In this document: positions 33,068 through 42,500 of the stretch, piece by piece
How positions within the stretch are numbered: the first letter of the stretch is position 1
How the letters are laid out: each line of letters begins with the position of its first letter
Program-made: the position numbers and the translations under genes
The notes under the pieces: model-generated
What the model saw: only the letters and a program-made list of their open reading frames with translations
What the model was told of the DNA's origin: nothing
Database searches by the model: none
From: Kiritimatiellia bacterium
Lineage (GTDB): Bacteria; Verrucomicrobiota; Kiritimatiellia; UBA8416; JADHWI01
Direction of reading: 5' to 3'
DNA length: 64,000 bases
NCBI GenBank assembly: GCA_030744755.1
Contig: JASLPY010000001.1
Location: forward strand, 1 to 64,000

Positions 33068-35881
33068 ATGAAGATTCACTTATACCTTGTCATCTGCAGC
33101 ATTCTGACCCTGCCCATCTGCTCTGGCGCTGCGACGATTAAACTGTCCTGCTGGGAATATGATCGCGGCAACACCAGGGTTGTCGAGCACTCGGGCCTAT
33201 ACGGCGATTACAGGGACAAACATCCCGCGCTCATGCTCGACGCCGGCGACACCCTTCCATACTTCGTTGAGTATGATCTAGATTTTCCTGCCACCGGAGA
33301 GTACACGCTCAGGGTGCGTTACGCGTCGGCCGGCAAATGGCCTATGGATGTTCTGCTCGACAACAAGAAGGTGGGAACGTGCTGCGCAAAGAAGACAAAC
33401 AACTCGCCACCCTACATGGACCGCCATCCCAATGTGTGGAAAGGCCTGCCCGAACGCACATGGGACAAGCACGGTGCAGAATGGGAAGAGTCGTTGAAGA
33501 TGACGGTCGCTGCCGGCAAACACACTCTCAAGTTCACCCGCAATGGTCCGCCGCCGAACTTGCTGGCGATAGAGCTAAAAACAGAAGAGCCGGCTCCAAA
33601 AGACTGGAAATCCGCCAAGCGCGAGGTGGACCTCGGCAGAATACCGCCTCCTTATCGCAGAGCGTTTACACCTGCAGACAGCGTCAACATCGAGACCCTG
33701 CGATCGGCCATCGAGGACAATATCAGGACATTTGGCCCGGAGTATGCCGGCGGCGAAAAGTATCTTAAACAGCTGGCCGAACTGGAGAAGAAGGAGGACT
33801 CGAAGGACGCTCTGAGGTCACTTCGAAGTAAAGCGATGCTGGCCAATCCGGTCTTGAGATTCGATAAACTCCTGTTCGCCACGCAAAAGCACCGCGGATC
33901 AAGTACTTACACCGGGCATATGAACCATGGGAAGCCTGGCGGCAATCTCTGCGTGCTTTCTCCGGTGTCCCAGGACGGCAAAGTTGTCCAGCTTGTACCG
34001 GAGCTGACAAACGGAATATACGGACGGTTCACCCTCTCGTTTGACGCCACTAAGATCGTGTTCTGTTACACCGAGGACGGTGGACGATTCCGCATTTACG
34101 AGATCGACATCGATCCTGCTACCGGGCAGAGAGTGCCGGGAAAGAAACTGCGGCAACTTACTTTCGATGGGGAAACCGAAGCCAACACCATTAAGGAATT
34201 CGAGGGCGTTTTCTGTGGAAAAGGTTTTGACGACATTGATCCATGCTATCTGCCCAACGGCAAGATCATGTTTGCTTCCACGCGTTCCCAGCGCTCGGTC
34301 CTCTGTTTCCCTGCAACGGTAACGACGCTGTACGTAATGGACGCCGACGGAAGGAATATGCATTGTATATCGAAAGGCCAGGTCAACGAAATCAACCCTA
34401 TCGTGCTTGATGACGGACGCGTGGCCTACATGCGATGGGAATATATTGACAAGGGTTTCGGCAACGTGCAGAGCCTCTGGGCGATACGTCCCGACGGCAG
34501 CGGCTCCGACCACATTTTCAAGAACACAGTCATCCGTCCGGGCGCTATGTTGAACGCCCGCAGCATCCCTGGTAGCCGCAAACTGATAGCTATTGGGGCG
34601 GGACACCACGGGGGGCTCTACGGCCCGGTGGTGCTTCTCGACACCAGGCGCCACCGGCGTACCGCCGATGCGATGAAAAACCTCACGCCCGAGATCAGTT
34701 ATCCGGGCATGGGTGCGATGCCCGGCAATGGCGGTGTCTTCAAGGAGCCTTACCCGTTCTCGGAGAGATTCTTTCTTGTCTCTCACCGTCCCGGAGTCGT
34801 AAAGGACGAAAAGGACGTCAAGGCCAAGAAGGCCAAGCCAAACGAGAGCTTCGGGATCTACGTACTGGACGCATGGGGTAACCGAACCGCGCTTTACCGG
34901 GATCCGGAGCTCTCCTGTTGCCATCCCATACCGCTGAGACCCCAACCCGTGCCCACAGACATTGCGCCGGTTGCCACGACAGACGCCGCGAAGAAACAGA
35001 AACTTGCGACGATGTTTCTGCTGGACGTGTATGAAGGGTTGGAAGGGATAGAGCGCGGTAGAGTCAAGTACATCCGCGTCATGGATGCGTTGAACCTGTC
35101 ATGGTATGACACCTACCGAGCGGGTAAGCAGGGCGACAGCGCCGGCATGCAGGCATCGGCTGTAAGTTTGGGTGGTGATGTCGCGATCAAGAAGGTCCAT
35201 GGCATCGCCAAGGTTCACGAGGACGGGTCGGCCTGTTTTACCGTGCCGGCAGAAGAGAACATCTTCTTCCAGGCCCTGGACGAGAATTACATGGAATTGC
35301 ACCGGATGCGGACGTTCCTCAATCTTATGCCGGGCGAGCAAAGGGCCTGCGTAGGGTGTCACGAGGTCCGCCGCAAGGCACCCAGGCTGAAAAGAGCGTT
35401 TCCCGAGGCTATGGCTCATCCCGTGCAGGCACTGATGCCCCAGCCCGGTGACACCGGCCCCCGCATGGTGCATTATACCCTGGATGTTCAGCCGATCCTA
35501 AACAAGCATTGCCTCCGATGCCACAGCGGTGAGTCGCCCAAAGGAGACTTGGTCCTCACCGGCGAGCCGACAAAGCTCTGGAACCGCTCCTACGAGAACC
35601 TGACCAAGAAAGAACTGGTCAGCTATCTGCACACCTGCGGCTTCGGCAGTTCCCATGTCCCTCTCGAACCGCCTCTGACATTCGGGTCGCATCGGAGCAA
35701 GATGGTCGAGCGAATCCGAAAGGCCCCCTGCAAGTCAGGAATAACCCGCGAGGACTTTGTAAAGATCGTGACATGGATTGATGCCAACGCGCCGTTCTAC
35801 GGCACCCACGAAGGCAAGAAGAACCTGAAGTGGAAAGACGATCCAGATTTCCGTCCGTTGCCGACGCTTGTTAAGAAGTGA
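33068..35881 (+). CDS. HzsA-like di-haem beta-propeller protein 3
   Basis: 937 residues from ATG 33068 (a GTG at 33065 is adjacent; AGGAGG lies at 33047-33052). Signal peptide MKIHLYLVICSILTLPICSGA. N-terminal jelly-roll unit (CWEYDRGNTRV) with vicinal CC near residue 104, then LRFDKLLFATQ, propeller motifs (FTLSFDATKIVFCY, DPCYLPNGKIMFASTR), and haem motifs CVGCH at 761-765 and CLRCH at 815-819. Tail KKNLKWKDDPDFRPLP. Very similar overall to paralogue 2. Convergent with PQQ protein 2. Confidence 0.8.
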   Translation: MKIHLYLVICSILTLPICSGAATIKLSCWEYDRGNTRVVEHSGLYGDYRDKHPALMLDAGDTLPYFVEYDLDFPATGEYTLRVRYASAGKWPMDVLLDNKKVGTCCAKKTNNSPPYMDRHPNVWKGLPERTWDKHGAEWEESLKMTVAAGKHTLKFTRNGPPPNLLAIELKTEEPAPKDWKSAKREVDLGRIPPPYRRAFTPADSVNIETLRSAIEDNIRTFGPEYAGGEKYLKQLAELEKKEDSKDALRSLRSKAMLANPVLRFDKLLFATQKHRGSSTYTGHMNHGKPGGNLCVLSPVSQDGKVVQLVPELTNGIYGRFTLSFDATKIVFCYTEDGGRFRIYEIDIDPATGQRVPGKKLRQLTFDGETEANTIKEFEGVFCGKGFDDIDPCYLPNGKIMFASTRSQRSVLCFPATVTTLYVMDADGRNMHCISKGQVNEINPIVLDDGRVAYMRWEYIDKGFGNVQSLWAIRPDGSGSDHIFKNTVIRPGAMLNARSIPGSRKLIAIGAGHHGGLYGPVVLLDTRRHRRTADAMKNLTPEISYPGMGAMPGNGGVFKEPYPFSERFFLVSHRPGVVKDEKDVKAKKAKPNESFGIYVLDAWGNRTALYRDPELSCCHPIPLRPQPVPTDIAPVATTDAAKKQKLATMFLLDVYEGLEGIERGRVKYIRVMDALNLSWYDTYRAGKQGDSAGMQASAVSLGGDVAIKKVHGIAKVHEDGSACFTVPAEENIFFQALDENYMELHRMRTFLNLMPGEQRACVGCHEVRRKAPRLKRAFPEAMAHPVQALMPQPGDTGPRMVHYTLDVQPILNKHCLRCHSGESPKGDLVLTGEPTKLWNRSYENLTKKELVSYLHTCGFGSSHVPLEPPLTFGSHRSKMVERIRKAPCKSGITREDFVKIVTWIDANAPFYGTHEGKKNLKWKDDPDFRPLPTLVKK

Positions 35882-35953
35882 GTAGTAGCAGCCTTCTCCA
35901 GAGGAGCGTCTGTCTATCGAGTGTGCGGCAAGCTGAACTGGACATCTTTTCTG

Positions 35954-36048
35954 AGTAGGTGCCTATCTCCGAGAGGCGCCCTGCGCAAAGCGCGGACGAT
36001 TCCGCCAAAAGGGGACAGGGAGGCACCTCTCGGAGATAGGTGCCTACT
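35954..36048. repeat. Long imperfect inverted repeat between convergent genes
   Basis: Arms 35954-35980 and 36022-36048 match as reverse complements at 24 of 27 positions with a 41-bp centre. The element fills most of the space between the HzsA-like 3 stop (35881) and the PQQ protein 2 stop (36060) and could act as a two-way terminator or be a MITE-like insertion. Confidence 0.75.
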
Positions 36049-36059
36049 GTCATCCCGAA

Positions 36060-37349
36060 TCACTTCCCCTTCACATCAAGACAATACAGCGTATTGTCGT
36101 ACCGGAGGTAGAGGCGGCCGCCGTGGACCACGGGATGTGCCCAGCTCTGCTGCTCTCCCTGGACGGTGACCGTGCCTTTCATTTCCATGCCCTTGGGAGA
36201 GCACGTGGCCAGTGCCGCTTCGCCCTTTACTTCCCGGTACAGGTACAGCATTTCGTCTGCCCAGCACAGCGAGCCCTTGCCCACACCTTTTTCATGCCAT
36301 TGCTTTTCGCCCGTCTTGAGGTCCAGGCAGGTGAACCCGGCTTTATCATTACCGTAAATGTATCCTTCATGGATTATGTATCCGCCAACGTGACAATCCA
36401 TGTCTTCGGTTCGCCAGGCCTCGGTCGCTGTCACTTTATCCCCGTCTACCGAGAGTTTCATGCAGATCCCGCCCTTGTTGTACCCCACGGCCCAGAACAC
36501 GTAACCGCCTGAGAAAGCCGGCGTGGGAACATTTGCGGTATTCTTCGGGGCGAATTCCTGGGTCCACAGTATCTTTCCAGTCTCCGCATGAATACAGGCA
36601 AGACCCATGCGGGAACCGTTGATGAGCATGGGTACGCCTTTGTACACAACATGAATAGTGGAACAGTGCTCTGCCTCGGCGTATTTCCCGGACTTCCACA
36701 CCTCTTTGCCGGTGTTCTTATCCAGTGCCACCATGAAGAAGTCACCGCCCGGACAGACTATCGCCTTATCGTCGAGAATAAGTATCGATTCGCTCCACCC
36801 GAACCTGTGAATACCTTCAGGGACTATCGCGTTGAATTCCTTAAAATCCCGCGTCCAGATCTTGTCCCCGTTCTTAGCGTCGTAGCATCCGATCTCGCCG
36901 GTCCCAACGAGCAGGTAGAGTTTCCCGTTGTCGTAAGTTACCGAGGCGCGCGCCCCCTTGTAGTAACCCATCCAGGCCGTGGCGACATCCCTGGCCCACT
37001 TGTACTTACCATCCATATCAATGGCATAGATGTACAGTCTGTCGCCCGGACGCTTGTATATATGCTTTGCCGGTGGCGGCTTCATCGGGTTTCCCGGCTC
37101 CTTGCGCCCGGTTATGTAGATCAGACCGCCGCCAAAGGTCACGCTGGAGAATCCCGAGCCAAGCCCTTCAAGCTGCCACAGCTTCTTCGGTCCGCCTTCC
37201 GGCCAGCTTCTAAGCAGCCCAGTATCGGGCGACTTACCGTCACGATTAGGCCCCCGCCACTGGTTCCACTCAGCAGTCTCTTCGGCATGGACTCCAGCCG
37301 TAACCGTGCAAACCGCAACCAACAAAGATAGATATTGTCTCATTCTCAT
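36060..37349 (-). CDS. Secreted PQQ-type beta-propeller protein 2
   Basis: 429 residues with signal peptide (MRMRQYLSLLVAVCTVTAGVHA). Same family as the copy at 15223-16722: WNQWRGPNRDGKSPDTGLLRSWPEGGPK at the start, tryptophan-docking-like strands (MVALDKNTGKEVW, ACIHAETGKILW, GFTCLDLKTGEKQW) and final GGRLYLRYDNTLYCLD. Lacks the insertion of copy 1. No catalytic residues identified. Divergent from the YVTN di-haem gene across a 236-bp A/T-richer space. Confidence 0.85.
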   Translation of the reverse strand: MRMRQYLSLLVAVCTVTAGVHAEETAEWNQWRGPNRDGKSPDTGLLRSWPEGGPKKLWQLEGLGSGFSSVTFGGGLIYITGRKEPGNPMKPPPAKHIYKRPGDRLYIYAIDMDGKYKWARDVATAWMGYYKGARASVTYDNGKLYLLVGTGEIGCYDAKNGDKIWTRDFKEFNAIVPEGIHRFGWSESILILDDKAIVCPGGDFFMVALDKNTGKEVWKSGKYAEAEHCSTIHVVYKGVPMLINGSRMGLACIHAETGKILWTQEFAPKNTANVPTPAFSGGYVFWAVGYNKGGICMKLSVDGDKVTATEAWRTEDMDCHVGGYIIHEGYIYGNDKAGFTCLDLKTGEKQWHEKGVGKGSLCWADEMLYLYREVKGEAALATCSPKGMEMKGTVTVQGEQQSWAHPVVHGGRLYLRYDNTLYCLDVKGK

Positions 37350-37469
37350 TGTACGTCACTTTCTGGTTTAGTTCTCAGCCTGGTCAAGATCTTCTAATTT
37401 AGAGAGTTCATGCATTAGACAACAAGCACCAGAAGCAGAAACATCGGCCTTTTAAATGTCCTTTCTCTA

Positions 37470-37499
37470 TTGTTGATGACGCAGATATGGAACTATAAT
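37470..37499 (+). promoter_or_regulatory. Candidate promoter for the YVTN di-haem gene
   Basis: TTGTTG at 37470-37475, 18-bp spacer and consensus TATAAT at 37494-37499, about 87 bp before the ATG at 37586. Confidence 0.5.
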
Positions 37500-37585
37500 C
37501 AGCAATCACATTTCTTCAGAGAGATAAGTACCGAGGACCTTCTCTGTTGAGCGATTGAGAACCATGGTGAGGAAACGAATACGAG

Positions 37586-39400
37586 ATGACAAAACCATAC
37601 CGAATACTGGCTGCCTTGATGTCTCTCTGTGCAGCAGGTAACACCCTGGGAGCTAAAGACCACATTTCCCCGATCGCCATTGTTGCCGCAAAGGACGGCA
37701 AGACTGTCTATGTTGCCGGACACACTTCCCGGCAAGTGGTGATAATGGATGTTGCCAAGGCCAAGCCCAGACTCGTCACGGTTCCCGCAAGCCCCACAGG
37801 TCTCGCCCTTTCAAAGAACGGAGACAACCTGTTCGTTACAGTGGCCGGACCAGCAGGCGGAGTTCATGTTCTAGACGCTAAAAAAGGCAAAGTCTCACAT
37901 TCCCTGCCCACCGGTCACACACCCATATCGCCTGTGCTCAGCCCTGACGGCAAGACCCTGTACGTTTGCAACCGCTTCAACAACGATGTCTCGGTAATCA
38001 AGCTGAAGGGAGAGGAACAGCCGGTGCGAATCCCGGTATTGCGCGAACCCATTGCAGCGGCTATAACACCGGACGGTAAGTACCTCTTCGTGGCCAATCA
38101 TCTCCCTGTCGGTTCGGCACACAGCGCCTACGTCGCAGCAGTTGTTTCCGTAATTGACACTTCCTCCGGCAAAGTGAGCGCGAGCATCCAGCTTCCGAAC
38201 GGGAGCACCAGTCTCAGGGGCCTCTGCATCTCGCCCGACGGCAAGTATGTATACGTGACCCATATCCTGGGGCGCTATCACATGCCGACAACTCAGCTTG
38301 ATCGTGGCTGGATAAACACCAATGCCATGACCGTGATCGACACTGAGACGCTGAAGGCGTTGAATACCGTGTTACTGGATGACACTGACCTCGGCTCGGC
38401 TAATCCCTGGGGCGTGACCTGCACTGCCGACGGAAAGTACATCTGTGTGGCGATCTCGGGCGCACACGAACTCTCGGTAATTGACCAGGCCGAGATGTTG
38501 AAGAGGCTGAAAGAGGCAACCGATCCCGAAGACGTGTGTAACGACTTGGCATTCCTGGTGGGAGCCAGGAGACGCCTGGACCTCGCGGGAAACGGGCCAC
38601 GCGGACTGGGTATGGTAGGGACAACTGCGTACGTGGCCGAGTATTTCAGCAACAGTATCGGGGTTATGAATGTTGATCCGGATGCAAGCCCCACACCCAA
38701 GGCCAGTTCTCTCAGCCTGGGCCCGGAAACCAAGGAAAGCGTCGCACGAAAAGGTGAGAGACTTTTCCATGATGCCAAGTTGTGTTTTCAGCAGTGGCAA
38801 AGCTGCACAAGCTGTCACCCTGACGGTCGCAGCGACAGTCTGAACTGGGACCTTCTGAACGACGGCATGTTCAATCCCAAGCAGAGCAAGAATATGCTTC
38901 TAGCCCACAAGACACCGCCGGCCATGAGTACGGGGATTCGCCCAAAGGCCGAGACTGCCGTGCGATCAGGCATCGCATTCATCCTCTTTGCCGTTCGGCA
39001 GGATGAGGGAGACGCGGTGGCAATGGACGAGTACCTTAAATCGCTCGAACCGGTCCCCAGCCCCTACCTGGTAGACGGCAAGCTCAGTCCTGCGGCCCAG
39101 CGCGGAGGAAAGCTGTTCTATGACAAGAAAGTCGGGTGCATCAAATGCCACCGGGGAAAGCTCTACACCGACCTGTCCATGTACAACGTTGCCAGCAAAG
39201 GCAAGTACGATCGTACAGACACCTTCGATACTCCCACGCTGATCGAATGCTGGCGGACCGCTCCCTACATGCACGATGGCAAGTATGGCACCATGAAGGA
39301 GCTACTCACCGAGGGCAAGCACGGTGACACGCACGGAGAACTGGACAAGCTTGATGACAAGCAGATTGATGACCTGGTTGAGTTCGTGCTGTCACTGTAG
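37586..39400 (+). CDS. Secreted YVTN beta-propeller protein with two c-type haem sites
   Basis: 604 residues with a signal peptide (MTKPYRILAALMSLCAAGNTLGA). First ~370 residues carry YVTN/lactonase-type propeller repeats (LSPDGKTLYVCNRFNNDVSVI, ITPDGKYLFVANHLP, ISPDGKYVYVTHILG). The rest resembles a di-haem cytochrome c peroxidase/MauG-like domain: CTSCH at 407-411 and CIKCH at 518-522, plus FDTPTLIECWRTAPYMHDG and a terminal helix QIDDLVEFVLSL. Such fusions occur in secreted oxidoreductases of PVC and Bacteroidota. Probably a periplasmic electron-transfer or peroxidase-like protein. Upstream of HzsA-like 4 on the same strand, separated by a repeat. Confidence 0.85.
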   Translation: MTKPYRILAALMSLCAAGNTLGAKDHISPIAIVAAKDGKTVYVAGHTSRQVVIMDVAKAKPRLVTVPASPTGLALSKNGDNLFVTVAGPAGGVHVLDAKKGKVSHSLPTGHTPISPVLSPDGKTLYVCNRFNNDVSVIKLKGEEQPVRIPVLREPIAAAITPDGKYLFVANHLPVGSAHSAYVAAVVSVIDTSSGKVSASIQLPNGSTSLRGLCISPDGKYVYVTHILGRYHMPTTQLDRGWINTNAMTVIDTETLKALNTVLLDDTDLGSANPWGVTCTADGKYICVAISGAHELSVIDQAEMLKRLKEATDPEDVCNDLAFLVGARRRLDLAGNGPRGLGMVGTTAYVAEYFSNSIGVMNVDPDASPTPKASSLSLGPETKESVARKGERLFHDAKLCFQQWQSCTSCHPDGRSDSLNWDLLNDGMFNPKQSKNMLLAHKTPPAMSTGIRPKAETAVRSGIAFILFAVRQDEGDAVAMDEYLKSLEPVPSPYLVDGKLSPAAQRGGKLFYDKKVGCIKCHRGKLYTDLSMYNVASKGKYDRTDTFDTPTLIECWRTAPYMHDGKYGTMKELLTEGKHGDTHGELDKLDDKQIDDLVEFVLSL

Positions 39401-39411
39401 TGAGAGCTTCT

Positions 39412-39561
39412 CGAAAAGCCCTGAAGGGGCAGGATATATAAACTGAACATGAACGATCTACTTATGTCTCGCCCTTTCAGCGCTCATGTGTTTCTTGCCC
39501 TGGTACCCAGGGCGTTGCCCTGGGCTATTATATCAGGCCCTTTCAGGGCTACCCTTTCTCG
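39412..39561. repeat. Cruciform-like intergenic repeat
   Basis: Outer arms 39412-39440 and 39526-39561 pair imperfectly (AGCCCTGAAGGGGCAGGATAT against the complement of ATATCAGGCCCTTTCAGGGCT). The centre holds a perfect hairpin CCCAGGGC-GTT-GCCCTGGG at 39506-39524. This sequence type (CCCTGGGCTATTATATCAGGCCCTTTCAGGGCT) is, from memory, a widespread intergenic repeat in Planctomycetota and Bacteroidota. Confidence 0.75.
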
Positions 39562-39588
39562 ACCAACTGCTAATTAAGGAGTTCTCTG

Positions 39589-42500
39589 ATGAAGAGAATA
39601 GTCGTTTTCTGTATCCTGCTAAGTCTAGCCATATCTTACACCAGCGTTGCCCAAGCCATCAGCGCCAACTGGATTTGGCATCCGGAAATGGACGTAGCCA
39701 AGCTGCGCGCCCCAGCCGGGGCACGCTATTTTCGTCACCAGGTGGAGATTCCTCCGGGACGGAAGCTCAAATCCGCCAACTGCAAGATAACAGCCGACGA
39801 TGCCTTCACTATCTACATAAATGGCAAAACGGCCGGCAAGGGCCGTAGATGGAGCCAGCTCTATTCACTCGATATCAGGAAACACCTGATTGCGGGCCGG
39901 AACATCATCGCTGTGGAAGCGACCAATAGCGGAAATGGTCCAGCTGGACTAATCTGCGAGATCAAGGTGGCGTTTGACAAAGCCAAACCGTTGGTGATCA
40001 GGACTGACAAGAACTGGCTCGCGAAATCAACACTCGTTGACAAGTGGGAGACAACAGGCTTTGACGATTCGACATGGAAGAGGACAATAGACATCGGCAA
40101 GTTCGGACGGACGCCATGGGGAACTGTAGGCGCTTCACCCCCGAAAGGGCGTACCCCTGTCCCGGTGTTCGCAATTGATACGGGAAACCTGGTTGAAAGC
40201 GATTGGCTGTTCCAGGCCGGCGGCGACACCACACCGAAAATGTCCCTGCAGGAGATAACCTGGGCGCGCGAGCTCGCAGCGCGCCTCTCGGCCAATCCGA
40301 GAACGCCTGGCTTCAGGACGGAACTTGCTGAGCTTTCAGATCTTGAGAAGGAACTTGGCGCCCTCGATCCGGAATCAGATGATGATGCAACAAGGGATCT
40401 GTACCTGGCCGTCAGGCGGGTTAAGCGCATAATCATGTTTAAGAACCCGGTGCTCGATTTCGACAAGCTGCTCCTGGCAGATACGCCGCCATACGCCGGC
40501 GCCCACGAGTCGTCCCACCGCAACGGCTACAACTATGGCAACAGGACAGGCAGCAAACTCGTGATCCTCGACGGCATTCGCCCGGACGCAAAAACTACCG
40601 ATCTTCTTCCCACTGACATCGGGTACGTCATGCGCATGGACCTTTCATTCGATGCCAGGAGGATAGTCTTCGGCATGAAACCGCCAAAGGGCCGCAGTTT
40701 CAATCTGTACGAGGTCGACGTAGATAGTAAGAAGATCCGCCAGCTCACGAACAGTGACTACGATGACATGGACCCCATCTATCTTCCGGATGGAAAGATT
40801 CTCTTCTCAACTTCACGCGGCAATACATACGTGCGTTGCCTGCCACCATCGGCCTCAACAGTGCTGGCGCGATGCGACGCGGACGGAAAAAACATCTACA
40901 TCATATCCCGCAACAGCGAACCGGATTATACACCGTCCCTGTTACCCGACGGCCGTGTTCTCTATACCCGGTGGGAATACACAGAAAGACCACTCTGGCG
41001 GCTGCAGAAACTCTGGACGATCAATCCGGATGGTACGGGAGAATCCGTCTACTGGGGCAACAACAGCGCCTATCCAGACATGATATGGGAAGCGAGAACG
41101 ATTCCCGGCACACCACGCGTGATGTTTGCTGCCGTTGGACACCATAACGTCATGACCGGCTGCCTCGGAATCCTTGATGTCAGGGAGGGGCTGGACTGGC
41201 CCAAGGGCATCAGCAAGGTCACCTCCGAACTTCGCTGGCCGGAAGTGGGAGACGCGCGTAGCGGTGAGAACCCCATTGCTTCTCCGAAGTACCACAAGAG
41301 CGGGAGTTTCTGGTCCTTTCGCTGCCCATACCCGCTGGGCCCGGAGGACTTCCTTGTGTCCGCAGCGCGAAGCCCTAATGGGCGTTTTGACCTTTACCTG
41401 ATGGACGTTCACGGCAACCGCGAAGTGATCTACGCGGGCACTCATAACTCTTGGTATGCGCGACCGTTCCGGCCGCGCCCTAAACCCAGGGTAGTTCCCG
41501 ATCGCGTTGCCTGGCCCAAGCCGGGAGAAAAGCCGCAGGATGGTGTTCTATTCAGTCCGAACGTCTATGAGGGTGTTGACGGACTTCCGCCGGGAAAAGC
41601 CAGGTACCTCAGGGTGTTCCAGATGGATGCCAAGACATACAGCACGGGATTCAAGTCCTGGCGTCACTCCGGGCCGGTGATATCAGTCATCCAGGAGGAC
41701 GGTGTTAAACGAATACTCGGCACGGTGCCAATTGAACCTGACGGTTCGGTTTCCTTCAGGGTCCCATCCGGCCAGGCTCTGCACTTCCAACTGCTGGACG
41801 AGCACTACCGGTGCATCCAGATAATGAGATCGTTTACCGGTGTAATGCCAGGCGAAACACGGGGCTGCCTCGGGTGCCACGGGTTGCAGAATGCAAGTCC
41901 AGCCGCACGGCCGGACCCGGCCGCCGCCATGGCCCTGAGGAAGAAGCCTGCCGACCTTACTCCCCCTCCCTGGGGCGCAGACGTCAGCATCAGCTACGAA
42001 AGGTTCTGCCAGCCCATCCTGGACAAGTACTGTGGCGAGTGCCACCAGGGAGACAAGAATCCCAAGGCGCGCAAGAAACTGGACCTTACCCTTCGGGGGG
42101 GCGTGGAGGAACGTGGAATAACCGATCCGAAGCTGCTCCCCTTCAAGGAACCTTACCTCACACTCGTTGGTCCGGCATGGAACAACAATGTCCCACCTGA
42201 CCGTCCGGGCGCCGGCTTTGCCGGCTGCCTCAATGTTGAACGCTACCGGCAGTACGGCCCGCTAAAGCCCATGACAATGCTCTCGTACACCAGCCCGCTC
42301 ATTGCGAGAGCCATGAGCGGAAAGCACAACAAGGTGAAGATCGAAGGGAATGATCTCAGGAGGCTCATAGCATGGGTGGACTCCAATTGCGTGTACCGCG
42401 GGGACAAGGAGGTCCGCGATATTCCGGACCCCGACCCCAAGAGGGCAAGCCGCTTCCCCGTGCCTGTGAAAACGCGCACGGCGCCACGGATCAACCGGCT

